Assembly (NCBI GenBank): GCA_029783825.1
Contig: JAREIK010000343.1
Location: 2,270,501 to 2,334,500 of the forward strand
Direction: 5' to 3'
Source of the DNA: Sapria himalayana
Taxonomy: Eukaryota; Streptophyta; Magnoliopsida; Malpighiales; Rafflesiaceae
DNA length: 64,000 nucleotides
Each line of letters opens with the position of its first letter. Position 1 is the stretch's first letter. The notes beneath the pieces are model-generated. The model ran no database searches, was not told the DNA's origin, and worked only from the letters and a program-made list of their open reading frames with translations. The position numbers were made by a program, and so were the translations under genes. Positions 32,953-46,853 of this stretch are shown here, piece by piece.

Positions 32953-35285
32953 TGTTCAAATTATTGAAAATTGTGTATTTTGATGATTTTTGATAAAATC
33001 TAAGCATATGAATAAGTTATTTATGGATTGATTTTATGAATTTGGAGTTTTAGTGAATTTTGATAAATAGTCATATAATTGATAGTTTTGGGAGGTATTT
33101 GACTGATGGATAGGTAATGGAGTATCACATAGTTATAGTATCAATTCTTGGCTAAAATTCTTTATAATTATTCATGATAATATTTATATGTTATGACTCT
33201 ATCAACTCATTAGTACAATCATTCAATTGTATAATATATTATTTGAGGCTATGATATTATCATGAAGTCAAAGCCATGTTATAGGCCTTGACTTCACAAC
33301 TATTCATGACTTCACATTATTTGTGACTCTATCAACTCATACTTTTCTCATAAAATTTAATCGATTGTGAAATTAACTTCACAACACAGTAACTAAGTAT
33401 CTAATTGGTGCCAAAAGTCAATGCCATGATTGTATGACAGCTTTTTCTTTTTTATTTGGTTTAATAGTCTTGAGTAAGAGTCAAGCCTTTTGAGATATAA
33501 AAAAATTATAGAGTCAAAACTATGGCTAAATTCCAAAACCATGATAATTACTCAGCACTATGACTTTTGGACATGAAAGTTTATAGAGAACATTACTCAA
33601 GTTGGTCATGACTCATATCCTAAGATAAGGCAAAGTCACGACTTTCATGTATGGGCCAATTTCTAGTGCCATGAGACCTTTATAGCATTGCAGTTATATG
33701 ATATATAAGAGAAGTCAAAGCTAACTCCATAGTTATTCCCAACTTCATGAAGACACATGAAAAGCCATTTTTATTCCATGGAAAATTTCAAATATCACAT
33801 CCATATGATTTACATGAGAGGAATTATCGATGTCATGGTCATTTCCTAGCACCGTGGACATATGATGACAAGAGAGATCAATGCCAATGTTGCAACAATT
33901 TTCTGACACTATGACCATATTATGATATAAGATGTTATTTATAATGTTGCAGTTATTCCTATTAATATAGCCATATGATGAATAAGAAAGATGGGTAATA
34001 AAGTTACAATCATTTCTAGTACCATGATTTTGTATCAGAGAGATATTAGCCCAAGTTATTGATATTTCTCAATACTATGTTTTTATGTTATTGAAAAATT
34101 TGGATATATTTTAGAATTATGGTCACTTTCTATATTTGTGAACTTGAGCTTAAGATATAAATACCAACCTGGTTGTTTTCTTCTAAAAGTTATGACTTTC
34201 TACTTAAAATAATACAGAATCATTCGGGTATAAAAAAATAAGAGAAAGAAATCAAGCAAAACATCATTCTTCTTCTTCTTCTTCCAAGCACCAAGTAAAA
34301 GTCAAAACTCATCTACTAAACACTAGGGGCAAGTTTCGCATTCCTTATTAGCTCTACAATAAAGCAAGATATGCAAGATATAAGCTAATCTTTAGAGTTG
34401 AGGGCATGATGCTCAAATCCTCCCTATTTAGAATAAATTCAAAATTTTTATGTCAAAATAACATGATATCTAGGATTTGTAAACTTTGTTTAAAAAATAT
34501 ATAAATGGTTTTGTAAACTTTGTTTAAATTATTGAGGTAATTTTGATTTTTTTTTAAATTATGGATATTGATAGATTAATGATAAAATATAAATTTAATT
34601 AGGATTTTGATCATTGGTGAATTTGTGCAAAATTGTTGTGGTGAATCATTGAAAAAGAAACTACAAGACTCACTTGAGCATACAGTAAGAAGAAAATGAT
34701 AACCCTTTTAATCATAAAACTCAAGATAAATCTATATGTTAAAATATAAAATTTGGTTATGTTAATCATTGCGAGTATGATACTTTTGAAACCAAAAGTT
34801 TAAATTCTTTTACATATCAATCAATTGTACATGACTTAGAAGAATTGGTTATTGAATAAAATAAATATTATATAGAATATTCTCCTAAGAGTTTCATCAT
34901 TAGAGTGGGATATGCATTAACACCAAGGAGGATGATAAATAATCCTTGAGGCATGTATGAGTATATTATGATTCATAAAGTATTAACAACCCTTCTGAGT
35001 TACTTTCATTCATTTAGTATTATTAATATAATTTGAGGGAAACATATATTAATTGTATGAGTATGATACTTATAAAGCCAAAAGTATAAATACTTACAAA
35101 CTATATTAATTCTTAGTTATTATGATAGCTGAGGTAGAATAATAAAAATTTATATATGAAGCAATCATCAAGGGCAGTTGATGAATTGCCTAAAAGGTAT
35201 GAGATTATGAATAACTTTTGAGTATAAATGATTTGTTATCTTTAAGGTTATATACCTAGGAACATTATTGTGACTTTGTAATACT
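32953..35285 (+). mobile_element. 3' LTR of the Ty3-gypsy element (right end replaced by an inverted copy)
   Basis: Aligns with the 5' LTR from its start to about 23650. Beyond about 35285 the sequence changes to the reverse complement of the LTR end. It has the same internal tandem repeats (about 33770-34030). Only about 0.5 kb separates the 72-bp repeats from this LTR. Confidence 0.68.
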
Positions 35286-36126
35286 GCCAAATTTTATTAG
35301 TTAGACAATGTCCCAAAAGTTCATTTATTAGAATATTTCACCAATAGAGATTTACAAGTGTATGGGTCATACAAGTAGTAATGTTAACTTTCATCTAGTT
35401 ATTGATCACATGGTGATTGTTTTGGCAGTTTAGATATTCAACAATGAGATAATTTATTTTTAGTAAAATTGATATATAGATTATTATACAATATTATGTC
35501 CATGTGTTTATCTATTAAATCTATATAATAATATTTAAGTTGCTCAATTTATATTGTGTTAGACACAAAATAAAGGTTGAAGTGTTTTGTAATGAGTCCT
35601 TACCCTAATGGAATATAAGGTAGTTGTCACTTGTCACTATTAAGCATTTTCTATTGATGGTTCCCTCTTAATTGTCTCATCACTACATCACCATCGAGAT
35701 AATAATTCATCTATACATAAGAATCATTCACAATCCCATATCTTTTAGGTAATTTTGTTAACTTTTATTAATAGTTGTTTCATGTCCATACTCTTTTTTT
35801 TCATCATCGGGTGTCATTAAAACCAAAGATTAATATGGTTTATATAAGTGTTTTCACTTTTAGCTTTTTAAGCATCATACTCACACAATTAACATATGTT
35901 TCCCTCAAATTTTACTAGTGGGAATCATATGAGTAAAATTAAAATGAGAAGGCTATCACCACCTTGCTAGTTACTACACACTCATGTATGTCCAGAGAAT
36001 TTATGATCATTGTCCTTCTAAATGACGATGTGACTAATACACTAAATGCGAACCCTTATAAAACATTTTATATAATATCTATTTCAATAAAGAACTAATT
36101 CTTTTAAGAATTATATAGTTGATTGA
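35286..36126 (-). mobile_element. Inverted gypsy LTR fragment (right flank), first part
   Basis: The reverse complement of 35290-35450 matches 23810-24015, that of 35560-35780 matches 23560-23760, and that of 35850-36120 matches about 23180-23480. It is interrupted by the hAT transposon at 36135 and continues after it at 39559-39714. Confidence 0.65.
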
Positions 36127-36134
36127 CATTTGCA

Positions 36135-39100
36135 TAGAGGTGTCAAGTAAGTCGGGTGGCCTGGGCACGACATAAGGCATGACATGATTGAGTAATGCCT
36201 AGCCTGATACGATAGGGTCTAAAATTGTGCATGGACTTGGGTTGTACTAGCCTGAGGCATGGCTCATGCCATGTTATGCTAGAGGTTGTAATGCTTTATG
36301 CGATCCACTTGATCCAAGCTCAACCTACCTGATGCCATTTTAAAAAAATCATAATTAATTTTTCTTTAAAAATCTACCACACACATGTGGTGGGTGTTTT
36401 AATGAAACCCACCACATGTACGTGGCAACAGGCACCATGTGGCTAGCCCTACAGGCACTTTGCCACCAAGCATGGCCCATGCCCCCTAGCACAATAGTCT
36501 TTTGGCTGTCTGGCACAACCTAATGTTCCAATGGTTACTTAAATAAAAAAAAAATTAAATATTCAATTTTCTTTTTATCATGGCCTTTATAATTTTGTTT
36601 TCAATGGCTAAGGTAGAAACCTGATAACAATCGGGTTTCTGCCCAATTTAATTTTCAAAAAAAATAATATTTTTTTTAAATATATATATATATATAGATT
36701 ATGAGGCTGAAGATTTTCATTCTCATTTTTTTTCTCATTCTCAGCTCTTTAGCCTCTTTCCTCTCTACTACTCTCATCTCTCCTACTCCTCTATTCACCC
36801 CCTCTTTAAAGTTTAAACTCTAAGGGGTTAAGTTTAAAATTTTAAACATTACAATATTTTTATAAAGCTTAAAGAAATAGAAAGTTGGAGTTTCCCTTGG
36901 TATTCTATTACACGTTGTTGCAGGGTGCGAGATGTGACTTTATCTCTCTCCTCTCCAAAATGTGGGTTTTTTTTTGTTTTTTTAAATATACATAAATTAT
37001 TTAAAAAATAAACTAAAAATGTCTAATAATGAGTATAATGATAACTACATGTGGGACTCCAAGGTAGAAACTATATTTTCTTTCAGGGCTTCGACCCAAA
37101 TTCAAATACCTAAAAAAATAAAAAAACCTAGAAGAACATCTATAGTTTAGACTCACTTTAACATAATAAAAAATAAAAATGATAGGGATGACAATGAAGA
37201 ATCGGTACAATGTAAATATTATAGAAAAAATATATATATATGTATGAGTGCATGTGGGACTTGGCACTTAAAGAGGGATACCAATAAAAATAAAAATAAA
37301 AATATGGTACTTTAGATCCCATGTATAACTAACTGTGTATGAGCAGTGGAGTCTTTAAAGTTGGATTTAGTTCAACTTCTTTGACCCCCTTCATATATCA
37401 TAATGATTTATGGAGGGAAAACATAACCAAACTAATTATCATTATTAGTCTTATAATTAGATTTTCAGAGAATGTTAGGGTTTTCAATATCATGTAGATC
37501 TACTTTCAACCTACTAATCATAGGATTCCTAGGTCCATATGTTAGAATAACATAATTAAATTTATAAGTTAGAAAAATCAATAATAATTAATGAATTTAG
37601 GCAATATGGTGAAGTAGTATTCATGATATCTAATATCTGAACTAGTCAAGATGATGCATCATTTGTATGTCTTACCACCCACTATGTAGATTCTACATAG
37701 AAACTTAATACAAAGATTTTAGGATTTTCCGAGATTCTCCATCCTCATGATGGATCTACCATATATGAGTGCATTATAAAAATGTTAAAATATTATTATA
37801 TTCAAAATAAAATATTTAGTATCACATTTGATAATGCATCTAATAATAGAATAGTTATTAATGTGTTTGTTAGTATCATTAAAGATAAACCATTAATTGA
37901 GATTTTTCAAAAAAGATTCATGTATTACATTATTAACTAGATAGTACAAGCAAAGATAAAGATTATTTCCCCCACATTAAAAAAAATAAAAACTTACTAA
38001 AATATCTTAGGATGCCTAGCAGACAATAAGAGTTTGGTAGTAGTCTATTTATCTATGGGTCAAAAGAAAAAAAATTCCAAATGAATGTGAGACATCTTTG
38101 GAATTATACTTACATGATGTTAGAGTCATGTGCTAGATACAAACATGCGATATCCAACTATGTCAAATGTAAGAGTGATGAACTTATTATTGATGACTAT
38201 GACTAGGATACATGAATTTGTTTTATGAAATTCTTAAAGATTTTTTTTGATACAACAAATATGTATTAGTCTGTGTACACTCCCACTACTTTCATTATAC
38301 TCATATGCATGTGTGATATTAGTAGTATGTTTAGCAAGTTTAGAGATGACCCTATATTTAGTGTCATGTCTGTTGAGATGGAAACCAATTACTTAAAGTA
38401 TCTGTCCACCATTCCATCTATTTATTGCATGGCTACCTATATTGATCTTAGGGTTATGATGGAAGGAGTAGAGAACATGTTAACATATATATCCACGTGC
38501 ATGAACCAGAAACATGAACCTGAAGGATTCATTCATAAGAAATTGACTGAGTTATTTAAATACTATAATACTAGTTATAGTAATTGTTATAGCCAGAGTC
38601 TGAATACTTACATGGACATCATATTCTGAGATAATGACTTTTCCATTTAGTTAGCCAATGATACATGAAGGTATGATCCATTGAATAGGAGCGAGCAATC
38701 TTAGTACTTATATACCAATTACTACTCATTCTTATCACATAACAATAACAAGAAGCTTGATATTTTATAATATTAGAAATCATATGAGTCTACCTACACC
38801 ATGTTGTTTAAGATAACATGAGATCTACTGACTCATCTGGTATCAAACATAGCATTGGAGTCTACTATTTCTATTATAATTAATGTTATTTCATATAAAA
38901 GTTTGAGACTCTGACCAAATATCATTGAGATACTTGCATATATGAAGAATTAGGAAGATTTGATGTTGAGCATCCACGATAAAGATAGACTGAGAGTATA
39001 AAAGTTGCTGACAAATAATGACTCATTAGACTTGGAGGATGTTGAGCCATCACTAGTGATACCATCAAATAATTACACAATGATGATGATGATGATTTGC

Positions 39101-39550
39101 ATAATGACACCGATTAGCATTGGGATTGATGATTAAATTATTTATTTAATACATAATTATAATTGTTATGTTATCATTTATTTTCATTTCATATGATATG
39201 ATTTCATTATGATCTATGATTGTATTTTTTTTAAAAAATTATTGTTGTTTTTTTTATCATTTTTTATTTGAATGGAGGATCTTTTTTCATTTCATATGAT
39301 ATGATTGTATTTTTCATATTATTGTATATCGACTTGCATACAAAAACTAGCATGACCTATCACGACCCAAAATGATCTGACATGAAAGGAAGGATTCTAC
39401 CCGAACTCATGCCGGTCATGCCATGTCGGGCAGAATACAAACCGTGTTGTGTCAAGCACAACATGACTTCATTTCTGGGTCATGCCCAGCATGACATGGT
39501 AGCCTGACTTGGCCACCTAAAATGCCAGCATAGCTCATTTGACACATCTA
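36135..39550 (+). mobile_element. hAT transposon, near full length (3.4 kb), transposase decayed
   Basis: Left terminus 'tagaggtgtcaagt'; right terminus, reverse-complemented, 'tagatgtgtcaaat'. The flanking 8 bp are CATTTGCA (36127-36134) and TATTTATA (39551-39558), equal at five sites and differing by three C/T or G/A transitions, as expected for an aged 8-bp hAT target duplication. GC-rich subterminal regions carry repeated 'gcatgac'/'gtcatgc' motifs. It contains a BED-finger remnant and a recognisable hAT transposase. It sits in an inverted gypsy LTR fragment whose uninterrupted relative at 20150-20300 supports both ends. Confidence 0.85.
37170..39137 (+). pseudogene. hAT-family transposase (BED finger plus catalytic and dimerisation regions)
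   Basis: BED-finger remnant near 37190 (Q-C-K-Y-Y ... T-W-H-L-K-R). The central RNase H-like region reads 'IYECIIKMLKYYY' (37765), 'FDNASNN' (37828) and 'KYLRMPSRQ' (38004). It then reads 'FQMNVRHLWNYTYMMLESC' (38078) and 'MCDISSMFSKFRDDPIFSVM' (38312), where an open stretch covers 38273-38629. The C-terminal dimerisation motif reads 'DLLTHLVSNIALES' (38823). The order matches plant hAT transposases of the RICESLEEPER type, which cut and paste DNA by their terminal repeats. Multiple stops and frame changes make it inactive; the last segment reads 'LDLEDVEPSLVIP' near 39030. Confidence 0.8.
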
Positions 39551-39558
39551 TATTTATA

Positions 39559-39714
39559 TTTTTTACTTCATAAGTATCATATGCATGATGATTAACAAAT
39601 CTAAATTATGGATTTCAACATATATGCTTATCTCATGCATCACATCCAGAAGGACTATCACTTCTTTTTTATCGTATCCAAAAGTGAGTCTCTTGATTTT
39701 CCAATCACCATTCA
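39559..39714 (-). mobile_element. Inverted gypsy LTR fragment (right flank), continued after hAT
   Basis: Aligns with 20215-20340 of the left inverted LTR: 'gagtttcaacatgtaggtttgtctcacg' in one and 'ggatttcaacatatatgcttatctcatg' in the other are examples, with similar spacing of 'actt.ttttatc' strings. This shows the hAT inserted into a pre-existing LTR. Confidence 0.6.
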
Positions 39715-40051
39715 CCATGATAATCAAACATATTGTGCGGCCCAAGCATGACACAAAGCATGACATAAAAATACTATGTATGTCACAACATGACCAAATC
39801 TAGAATCATGCCTAGATAAGCCTCATTCCGAGCCAGGGTCCATAGCCCATGTGCCATGAGAGACACAACATGGCATGCCTACTGCTGCAAGCATATTTTG
39901 GCCCAGTTGGTCAAACTAGGTCAGATTTGACATATCAAATTGGTGCATGTTTAACCCATGCTTGACCCTACCTAGCATGTCTTATGCAGGCAAAGGGCAT
40001 GGCCAAGTGGCCTAGACAAGCTTAAAAAAATTGGTGCATGTTTAACATTTC
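39715..40051. mobile_element. Short degenerate hAT-type non-autonomous element
   Basis: Starts near 'gataatcaaacatattgtgcggcccaa' and ends 'gtttaacatttcta'. These resemble diverged forms of the hAT termini and subterminal GC-rich region at 36135 and 50466. Rich in 'catgac'/'gtcatg' motifs. No target duplication is recognisable, so the edges are tentative. Confidence 0.4.
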
Positions 40052-40339
40052 TAGTTGCATAGTAGGTGCACCTAGCATCCTACTAGTCTATGCATAATGC
40101 ATAGTAGGTGCACCTAGCATCCCTAGACCCATGCACTAGGCGTGCAATTGCACATGCCTTGCACACATTATTGGTATGTCAAACACAAAACTCATTAGTC
40201 AACAAGCAAACATGTTGTGTGGACCACCTCAATTTTGAGGCAAAGTGACATGGTTCAACTCCAAAAAAAAAAAAGGTGTTTCCAGCCGAACATGACTTAT
40301 TTAATACCTTAAATTAATCCATTGTTGATTTAATAAAAC
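40052..40339. repeat. Short direct duplication (about 43-bp period) and spacer
   Basis: 'gcatagtaggtgcacctagc' occurs twice, about 43 bp apart, at about 40056 and 40099. The remainder is unassigned. Confidence 0.6.
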
Positions 40340-40630
40340 CCCCTCAAACTTAAGTCTTTTATTGCATTTCAAATTATCCGCATCCACTTTCTATTGATTA
40401 GTTTCCGAATTTAGTACCTTAATTTAATAAAATAGTTCTGAAATCTCAAGTCTCGCTCTAATTTAAGGTTTATTAAAAGAATTCAACTATAACATAATAT
40501 GTATTTTATGAGGAACATGCAGATCTCCATGTATATGTCACAGGTTATTTTAGGCTCTTAATATTTTTCTTGGTAACAATTTCTTCATTTGGCATCATTG
40601 AGTCACTCATTAGCTACTATTACTAAACTA
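40340..40630. repeat. Diverged copy of the block at 16380-16640 / 62195-62440
   Basis: Shares 'ttattgcatttcaaatta', 'attgattagtttc', 'tttattaaaa.aattcaa.tata' and 'ggcatcattgagt.ac' with the block that borders the gypsy protease remnants. Probably a gypsy-related non-coding region. Confidence 0.5.
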
Positions 40631-41663
40631 CTCTAAAAATCATTCTTAGCCATCTTGAAGATTATGAATAATAAAAATAATAGAATTGAAATATGATTTT
40701 TATTTAATGAAAAAAAAATGTTGCTAAACACTAAGAACTATGAATTGTCTTCCACTAAGTGAATGATTTATAGTCATCAATCTGACTTCCTCTTCATTTT
40801 CATTGTTCATTCAATAAAATGGAAGTCAGCTTCATACACACCTTATGCTAGTACATTTTACTTACAAATATACGTACACTATATTTACCTACACACACAC
40901 ACACACACTATATGTACTTACAAATATATGTTTCTTCTCAAATTGGACTTGAACTATACTCTAAAACAAACACCTTACTCGTTGCAAGTACTTTCTTCAA
41001 CTTAAAGTCTGCAACCATCTTACTCCTATACATACATTTTCTTTTATATTTTTCCTTTGTTCTCTACCAAATGTTTAAAATGATTATATGCTAATAAGGG
41101 GATAATATGATGTTGATTTTATTTTATGATTTTTAAGAAAAGTAACATTTTTTGAAATGTATTTTTTTTTGTGCATTACTCACATTTTAAGAGTCACATG
41201 TATATCTATTTATTCTATATATAAATGCAACAAGATTAAACATGCTTACATATAGACACACACACCCACACACACATATTAATAAGGAAGTAATTTCCAC
41301 TACATCAAATATAGCACACCTAATAACAAAACCCACTCTGGATTATTTGTAAGTTATATAAATAAGTTCACTTTTATCTTGAACATCAAACAATTTCATC
41401 AGAAGTTGTTTGTGTGTGTGTGTGTGTGTGTGTATTTGTTTGTATGCATGTGCATGGGGGCGTGTATACAATTATTTTTACATTATGAAAATGATTGTAA
41501 TTCCATAATCCCACATTTGTATGAATTTTAAACAAACATAAATTAAGCATATTCTTTTTTCTTCCTTAAAATCTAAATAAATTAGCACCATATTTCAAAA
41601 AAAAAAAAAAAATCTAATTTAGAATGTTGATAAAATCTTAAAACACACATAATAACCTCATCA
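40631..41663. other. Intergenic, with CA and GT microsatellites
   Basis: (CA)n at 40892-40908, a CA-rich run at 41259-41276 and (TG)n at 41409-41433. No gene recognised. Confidence 0.6.
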
Positions 41664-42135
41664 TCCATTCAAACATACACACATACACTCCCTCAAACAA
41701 AATAATCCTCCTGTGTGACTACACAAAACTTGCTATGTGAACTAACCAATGACTCAATCTTTTACACACACACACGCACACACAAACAACCACAGCCACA
41801 CACAAAGATACTCCATTCAAACATACACACATACACTCCCTCAAACAAAACAATTCGCCTGTGTAACTACACAAAACTTGCTATGTGAACTAACCAATGA
41901 CTCAAATCTTTTATACACACACACACAGTCACAAACACACAGACACAAACACAGACAACAACAAACAAAGATAATCATACACAAACTCAAACACACTCAC
42001 GGGCACGGGCACGGGCACATGCACATGCACAATCATAGACACAGGCACAGACACAAGCACAAGCACAGGCACAGGTACACAAACATACACAGACACATGC
42101 ACAAATACAAACATACACAAACACATGCAACACAC
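41664..42135. repeat. CA-rich low-complexity block with a 148-bp tandem duplication
   Basis: The ~100-bp segment at 41664-41763 ('tccattcaaacatacacac' through 'tgactcaatctttt') is repeated at 41812-41912 with a few changes. Both are followed by (CA)n. A 6-bp variant array ('gggcac', 'atgcac', 'aggcac') follows at 42000-42080. The 148-codon His/Thr-rich frame here is an artefact of the repeat. Confidence 0.85.
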
Positions 42136-42221
42136 ATTACATATTCATACATATATATATGCATAAACAGTACACTTTCTGTTGCATCTGTTTAATGTAG
42201 TGCAGATTAATTACTTGTCAA

Positions 42222-42222
<1 letters not shown>

Positions 42223-42253
<31 letters not shown>
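42223..42253. repeat. (TG)n microsatellite 0.2 kb downstream of RPS8
   Basis: About 15 TG units on the plus strand. Confidence 0.95.
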
Positions 42254-42257
<4 letters not shown>

Positions 42258-42468
42258 ACTATATATAAGCATGTTCAATCTTGTAACATATATCTGCACT
42301 GCTGGCCACCATACAAACACAATCAATGCACAAAAGCAGTGTAGTAGACAATAACTAAGAATCAAAAATTATTCATACCATTCACATTTCATCATGTGAC
42401 GGAACAAAAACTAACATGTTAAACAAAAACGAAATGCTGGCAGCCACCAAAAGTGATCAAGTGCTACA

Positions 42469-43505
<1,037 letters not shown>

Positions 43506-43949
43506 TTTTGCGTGGTTGAGGCTTTCAGATCGATAGGCACGGCAAACTTAATCTAGTCTGTCTTCAACAGAGTTGGCACGTCAGAAATTAGTATTTACAT
43601 TTAGCAGTAATATGTAAGTATATACATAGCATTACATTCAGAGACTAAACATAAACAGTATATACATACATATATTGGTACATGAGTGTTCACCTACAAT
43701 ACAGACAAAGATCATAATTGATTACTTATATTTTAGAAAACCAAGATACTAAACATGGGATCATTATATTTATATGATTTATTATTCTCACCTTCAATAA
43801 CCAAGGAAAAATGATGAAGCAATATACATATCAAATAATTATTTCGAAATGTTACTAGCAATTCGAAATTAACCATGAAAAATATTAGAACATTGAACAT
43901 TTATGAAAATAAAATAGAATTTGATTAGAGCGCATATTGGGCTATTGGC

Positions 43950-43987
<38 letters not shown>

Positions 43988-44290
43988 GATCTTCAATCAT
44001 ATAAACCTACTATGAACAATTTGTTATCAGTAGAAAAAAATAGCAGCTAGCTATCAGATAGAAGCAATTAGAATGTACTTCTTAGTTATTTTATTTGGCA
44101 CAAGAAAGCCCAATAATTGAAATTAATGCAACCCATAACAGAGTCTAAACCTCAGTTTTGGGTTGCATTGAGACACTTCCTAAATAAATCCTTAGCAATA
44201 GCCATTGACATTGCTCAAAACAAGCATAAACACCCAGTTTGTGATAAACATGAATAACAACACAATGTCTGTGTAAACTATTATTTAATA
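43506..44290 (-). promoter_or_regulatory. RPS8 5' flank: leader, probable 5'-UTR intron, promoter unresolved
   Basis: The leader next to the ATG (minus strand: GAAAGCCTCAACCACGCAAAA) is followed upstream by candidate acceptors such as TATTGTAG near 43685. 43734-44270 is homologous to 11174-11700 and 56430-56970. In those copies the homologous block lies downstream of a telo-box/site II first exon; here similarity stops at about 44280. TGGGCT-type strings exist (about 43939, and reverse at 44107), but no telo-box. A (CA)n tract lies at 43954-43983. Confidence 0.45.
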
Positions 44291-44802
44291 TTAAAATAAT
44301 TTAATTTAATATTTTTAATTTAAAAAATAATTTAAGTGTGATATATTTAAATAATATTTTTGAATAATTTTAATTTTTGAGATATAATTTTAATTTAATA
44401 TTAATTTTAATTTAAAAAAAAACTAATATTTTTGAGATATATCCAAATATAAGTGTGATAATATATATATTTGAATAATTTAATTTAATATTAATTATAT
44501 GTTCTAATATAATTAAATTTTATTTTATTTTTCATAATATTATTATATATTAAAATATAATTAAGTATTAATTTTTAGTGAATTTGCATCATATTGAAAT
44601 ATATATTTAAATAATTTTTTTACTAAATACATATATACGATAAGTAAATAATTGTAATTATTAATACTAATTATATATTAAAGTGTAATTAAATAAAATA
44701 TTAGTTTGATATTCAATAATTCTAAATAATATATGTATATTTAAATAAAAATTTTAAAATATTTATAATAAATAAATAATATGACAAAATTAAAAATTTT
44801 GA
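44291..44802. other. Extremely AT-rich spacer
   Basis: Almost only A and T, built of 'ttaatttaatatt' and 'tttgagatat' variants repeated imperfectly. It separates the RPS8 flank from the copia remnant. No gene. Confidence 0.6.
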
Positions 44803-46853
44803 TTCACTACTTGGAAGATAATTATCAACAGAAATATAGTTTTTATAGAAAACAACTACAAACAATAGATAAAAATTAATACATTATAAAAAATTAAACT
44901 ACAATAGTAAAAGTGAAAAATAATATAAAATAAGCAACTTCAATATTTAAAGAGAAAGCATCAAAATACAAGATACAAAAATAAGTCAAGTTTGAGAGTT
45001 CAAAATTTAGTTAGCCAACTTGTGATAAAAGACTGCTGGCTTGACACTGAGAGTATATTATGTAAAATAATATTACATATTATGTTCTAAAAATGATAGA
45101 TAATCATTAATATTTCATGAAATTACAAAAAACTCATATCTCTATGGATAACAACAATAAAAAAATTAAAATTCTACCCACAAAAAAAAAAAGATTTAAA
45201 AGTCACCATCATTACCATAGAAAAAAAATTATTATAAACAAAAAAATACTAGAAGTCTTGGAAATAACATAACAGCAATCAAGTAAAATGATATCAAACA
45301 AGATTAATAAAACATGAATATGCTTAGAAAGAAAAGAATGACTCAAAATGAAATATTTTTCTAAGTAATTCATTTTATGACAACCAGAGTAATATCAACG
45401 TTGAATACTAAATTTAATCTATTTTTGGAATAGTTGGATACCAAAATTATATTTCTTAAAGAAAACTCAAAGAAAAAATGTATATGTTCCAACCAAAATA
45501 CTTACCTGAAACAAACAATGAAACCTTAGTTTTCACGTTTAATAAATTTTTATACGGTCAAAAATACTCAAACAGTCACTAAAGTGTTAATATAAAAAAT
45601 TTGATTCATACATTATTAAACATAAGTACAATAAACTCATTTCAATCCATTATATGTACTATAAAAAGTTTGAGAATGAAAATTACTTGTTCAATCTACT
45701 ATTATAAGTTAGTGAAATATTGATAACACATCTCAACAAATATCAAATAAAGAATTATATATACAATTAGTTAGTAAATTTAATAAGAAAAACTCAATAC
45801 TAGCAAATAAAATTTTAGATATACAAATATAAAGTTAGAGAAACAATAGAAAATTAATTCTCTCAAAAAAATTATCTTTACAAAATCATGTAACATTTCA
45901 ACAAACAAGATAATAAGTTAATTTTTATCAACTTACTATTAAATTCAAGTATATGTCCTAATATAGAAGGAGAAATCAAAAAGATATTTCAAATATCGTA
46001 TACATCAATAGAAAAAAGTGGGATATTGATATGATTTATACAAAAAATATTACATAAACAATGAGAATAATTAACAAATTTATGACATATCCTAGCAGAG
46101 AGCATTGGAGCACCAAGAAGAAAATTCTAAGATATACTAGATGAATCTCAAATATTATATCATATTACAAAGATTTAAACTTTATTTTCAAAAGCAATGC
46201 TGACACAGACCATGTTAGAAATATTAAATTTAACAAGTCAATTATAATTTATTGTTTCACTATTACTAGAGGCTTGTAAGTTTTGTTTTAAAATTACAAT
46301 CTATTATTCAAACTTCTATTACAGAGATGGAATATGTTGCCACTATACAAGTCAGTAAAAAATAAATTTAATTGCAGATACTATTAAAAAAGCTTGGACA
46401 CAAATAAAATAAAATTATTTAATTTTATAATAGTTAGAATCCTTTACACTTAACAAAAAATTTAATATTTCACTCATAGACAAAATATATCATTATAAAA
46501 ATATTATTTATACGTAAAAAAATAGAAAAGATAAGCGTAGATATGTAACAAATCCACACGGATAAAAACATAACAAATATTATAACCAACTGATCAACAC
46601 TAATAAATTTGTATGATATAGAATCTTATATGGCTTAGCAAGAACGTAAGCAAGCATTAGTTAACAAATAAGAAATATAAATATTAAGTAGGACATATAA
46701 CATCAAAGTCAAAAAAAGATTATCATTCTTTATAAATAATCTCAATCTCAATTTTTATTAACTTGTATTTCATCTATTGTGCTATTTATTTTAATATTTC
46801 ATGATTAATTTTTTTATTTTTAAATTATTGATGCAGATTTTATTTTTATAACA
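44803..46853 (+). mobile_element. Decayed Ty1-copia fragment (RT, RNase H, 3' LTR)
   Basis: Same family as 25036-29602. Landmarks: 44806-45230 matches about 27580-27880; 'atgtatatgttccaacca' at 45478 matches RT at 28147; 'gcagagagcattgg' onwards (46090-46180) matches 28765-28840; 'gcagatactattaa' onwards (46370-46600) matches 29050-29290; LTR-like sequence ends 'ttataaca' at 46851. Very AT-enriched, with stops throughout. Its start at 44803 coincides with the deletion junction in the copy at 5940-7560. Confidence 0.7.

Noticed and set aside
41749..42195. 148-codon frame rich in His and Thr
   Set aside because: Translation of a CA-rich simple repeat with an internal tandem duplication; there is no codon bias, no domain, and the opposite strand gives a similar low-complexity frame.
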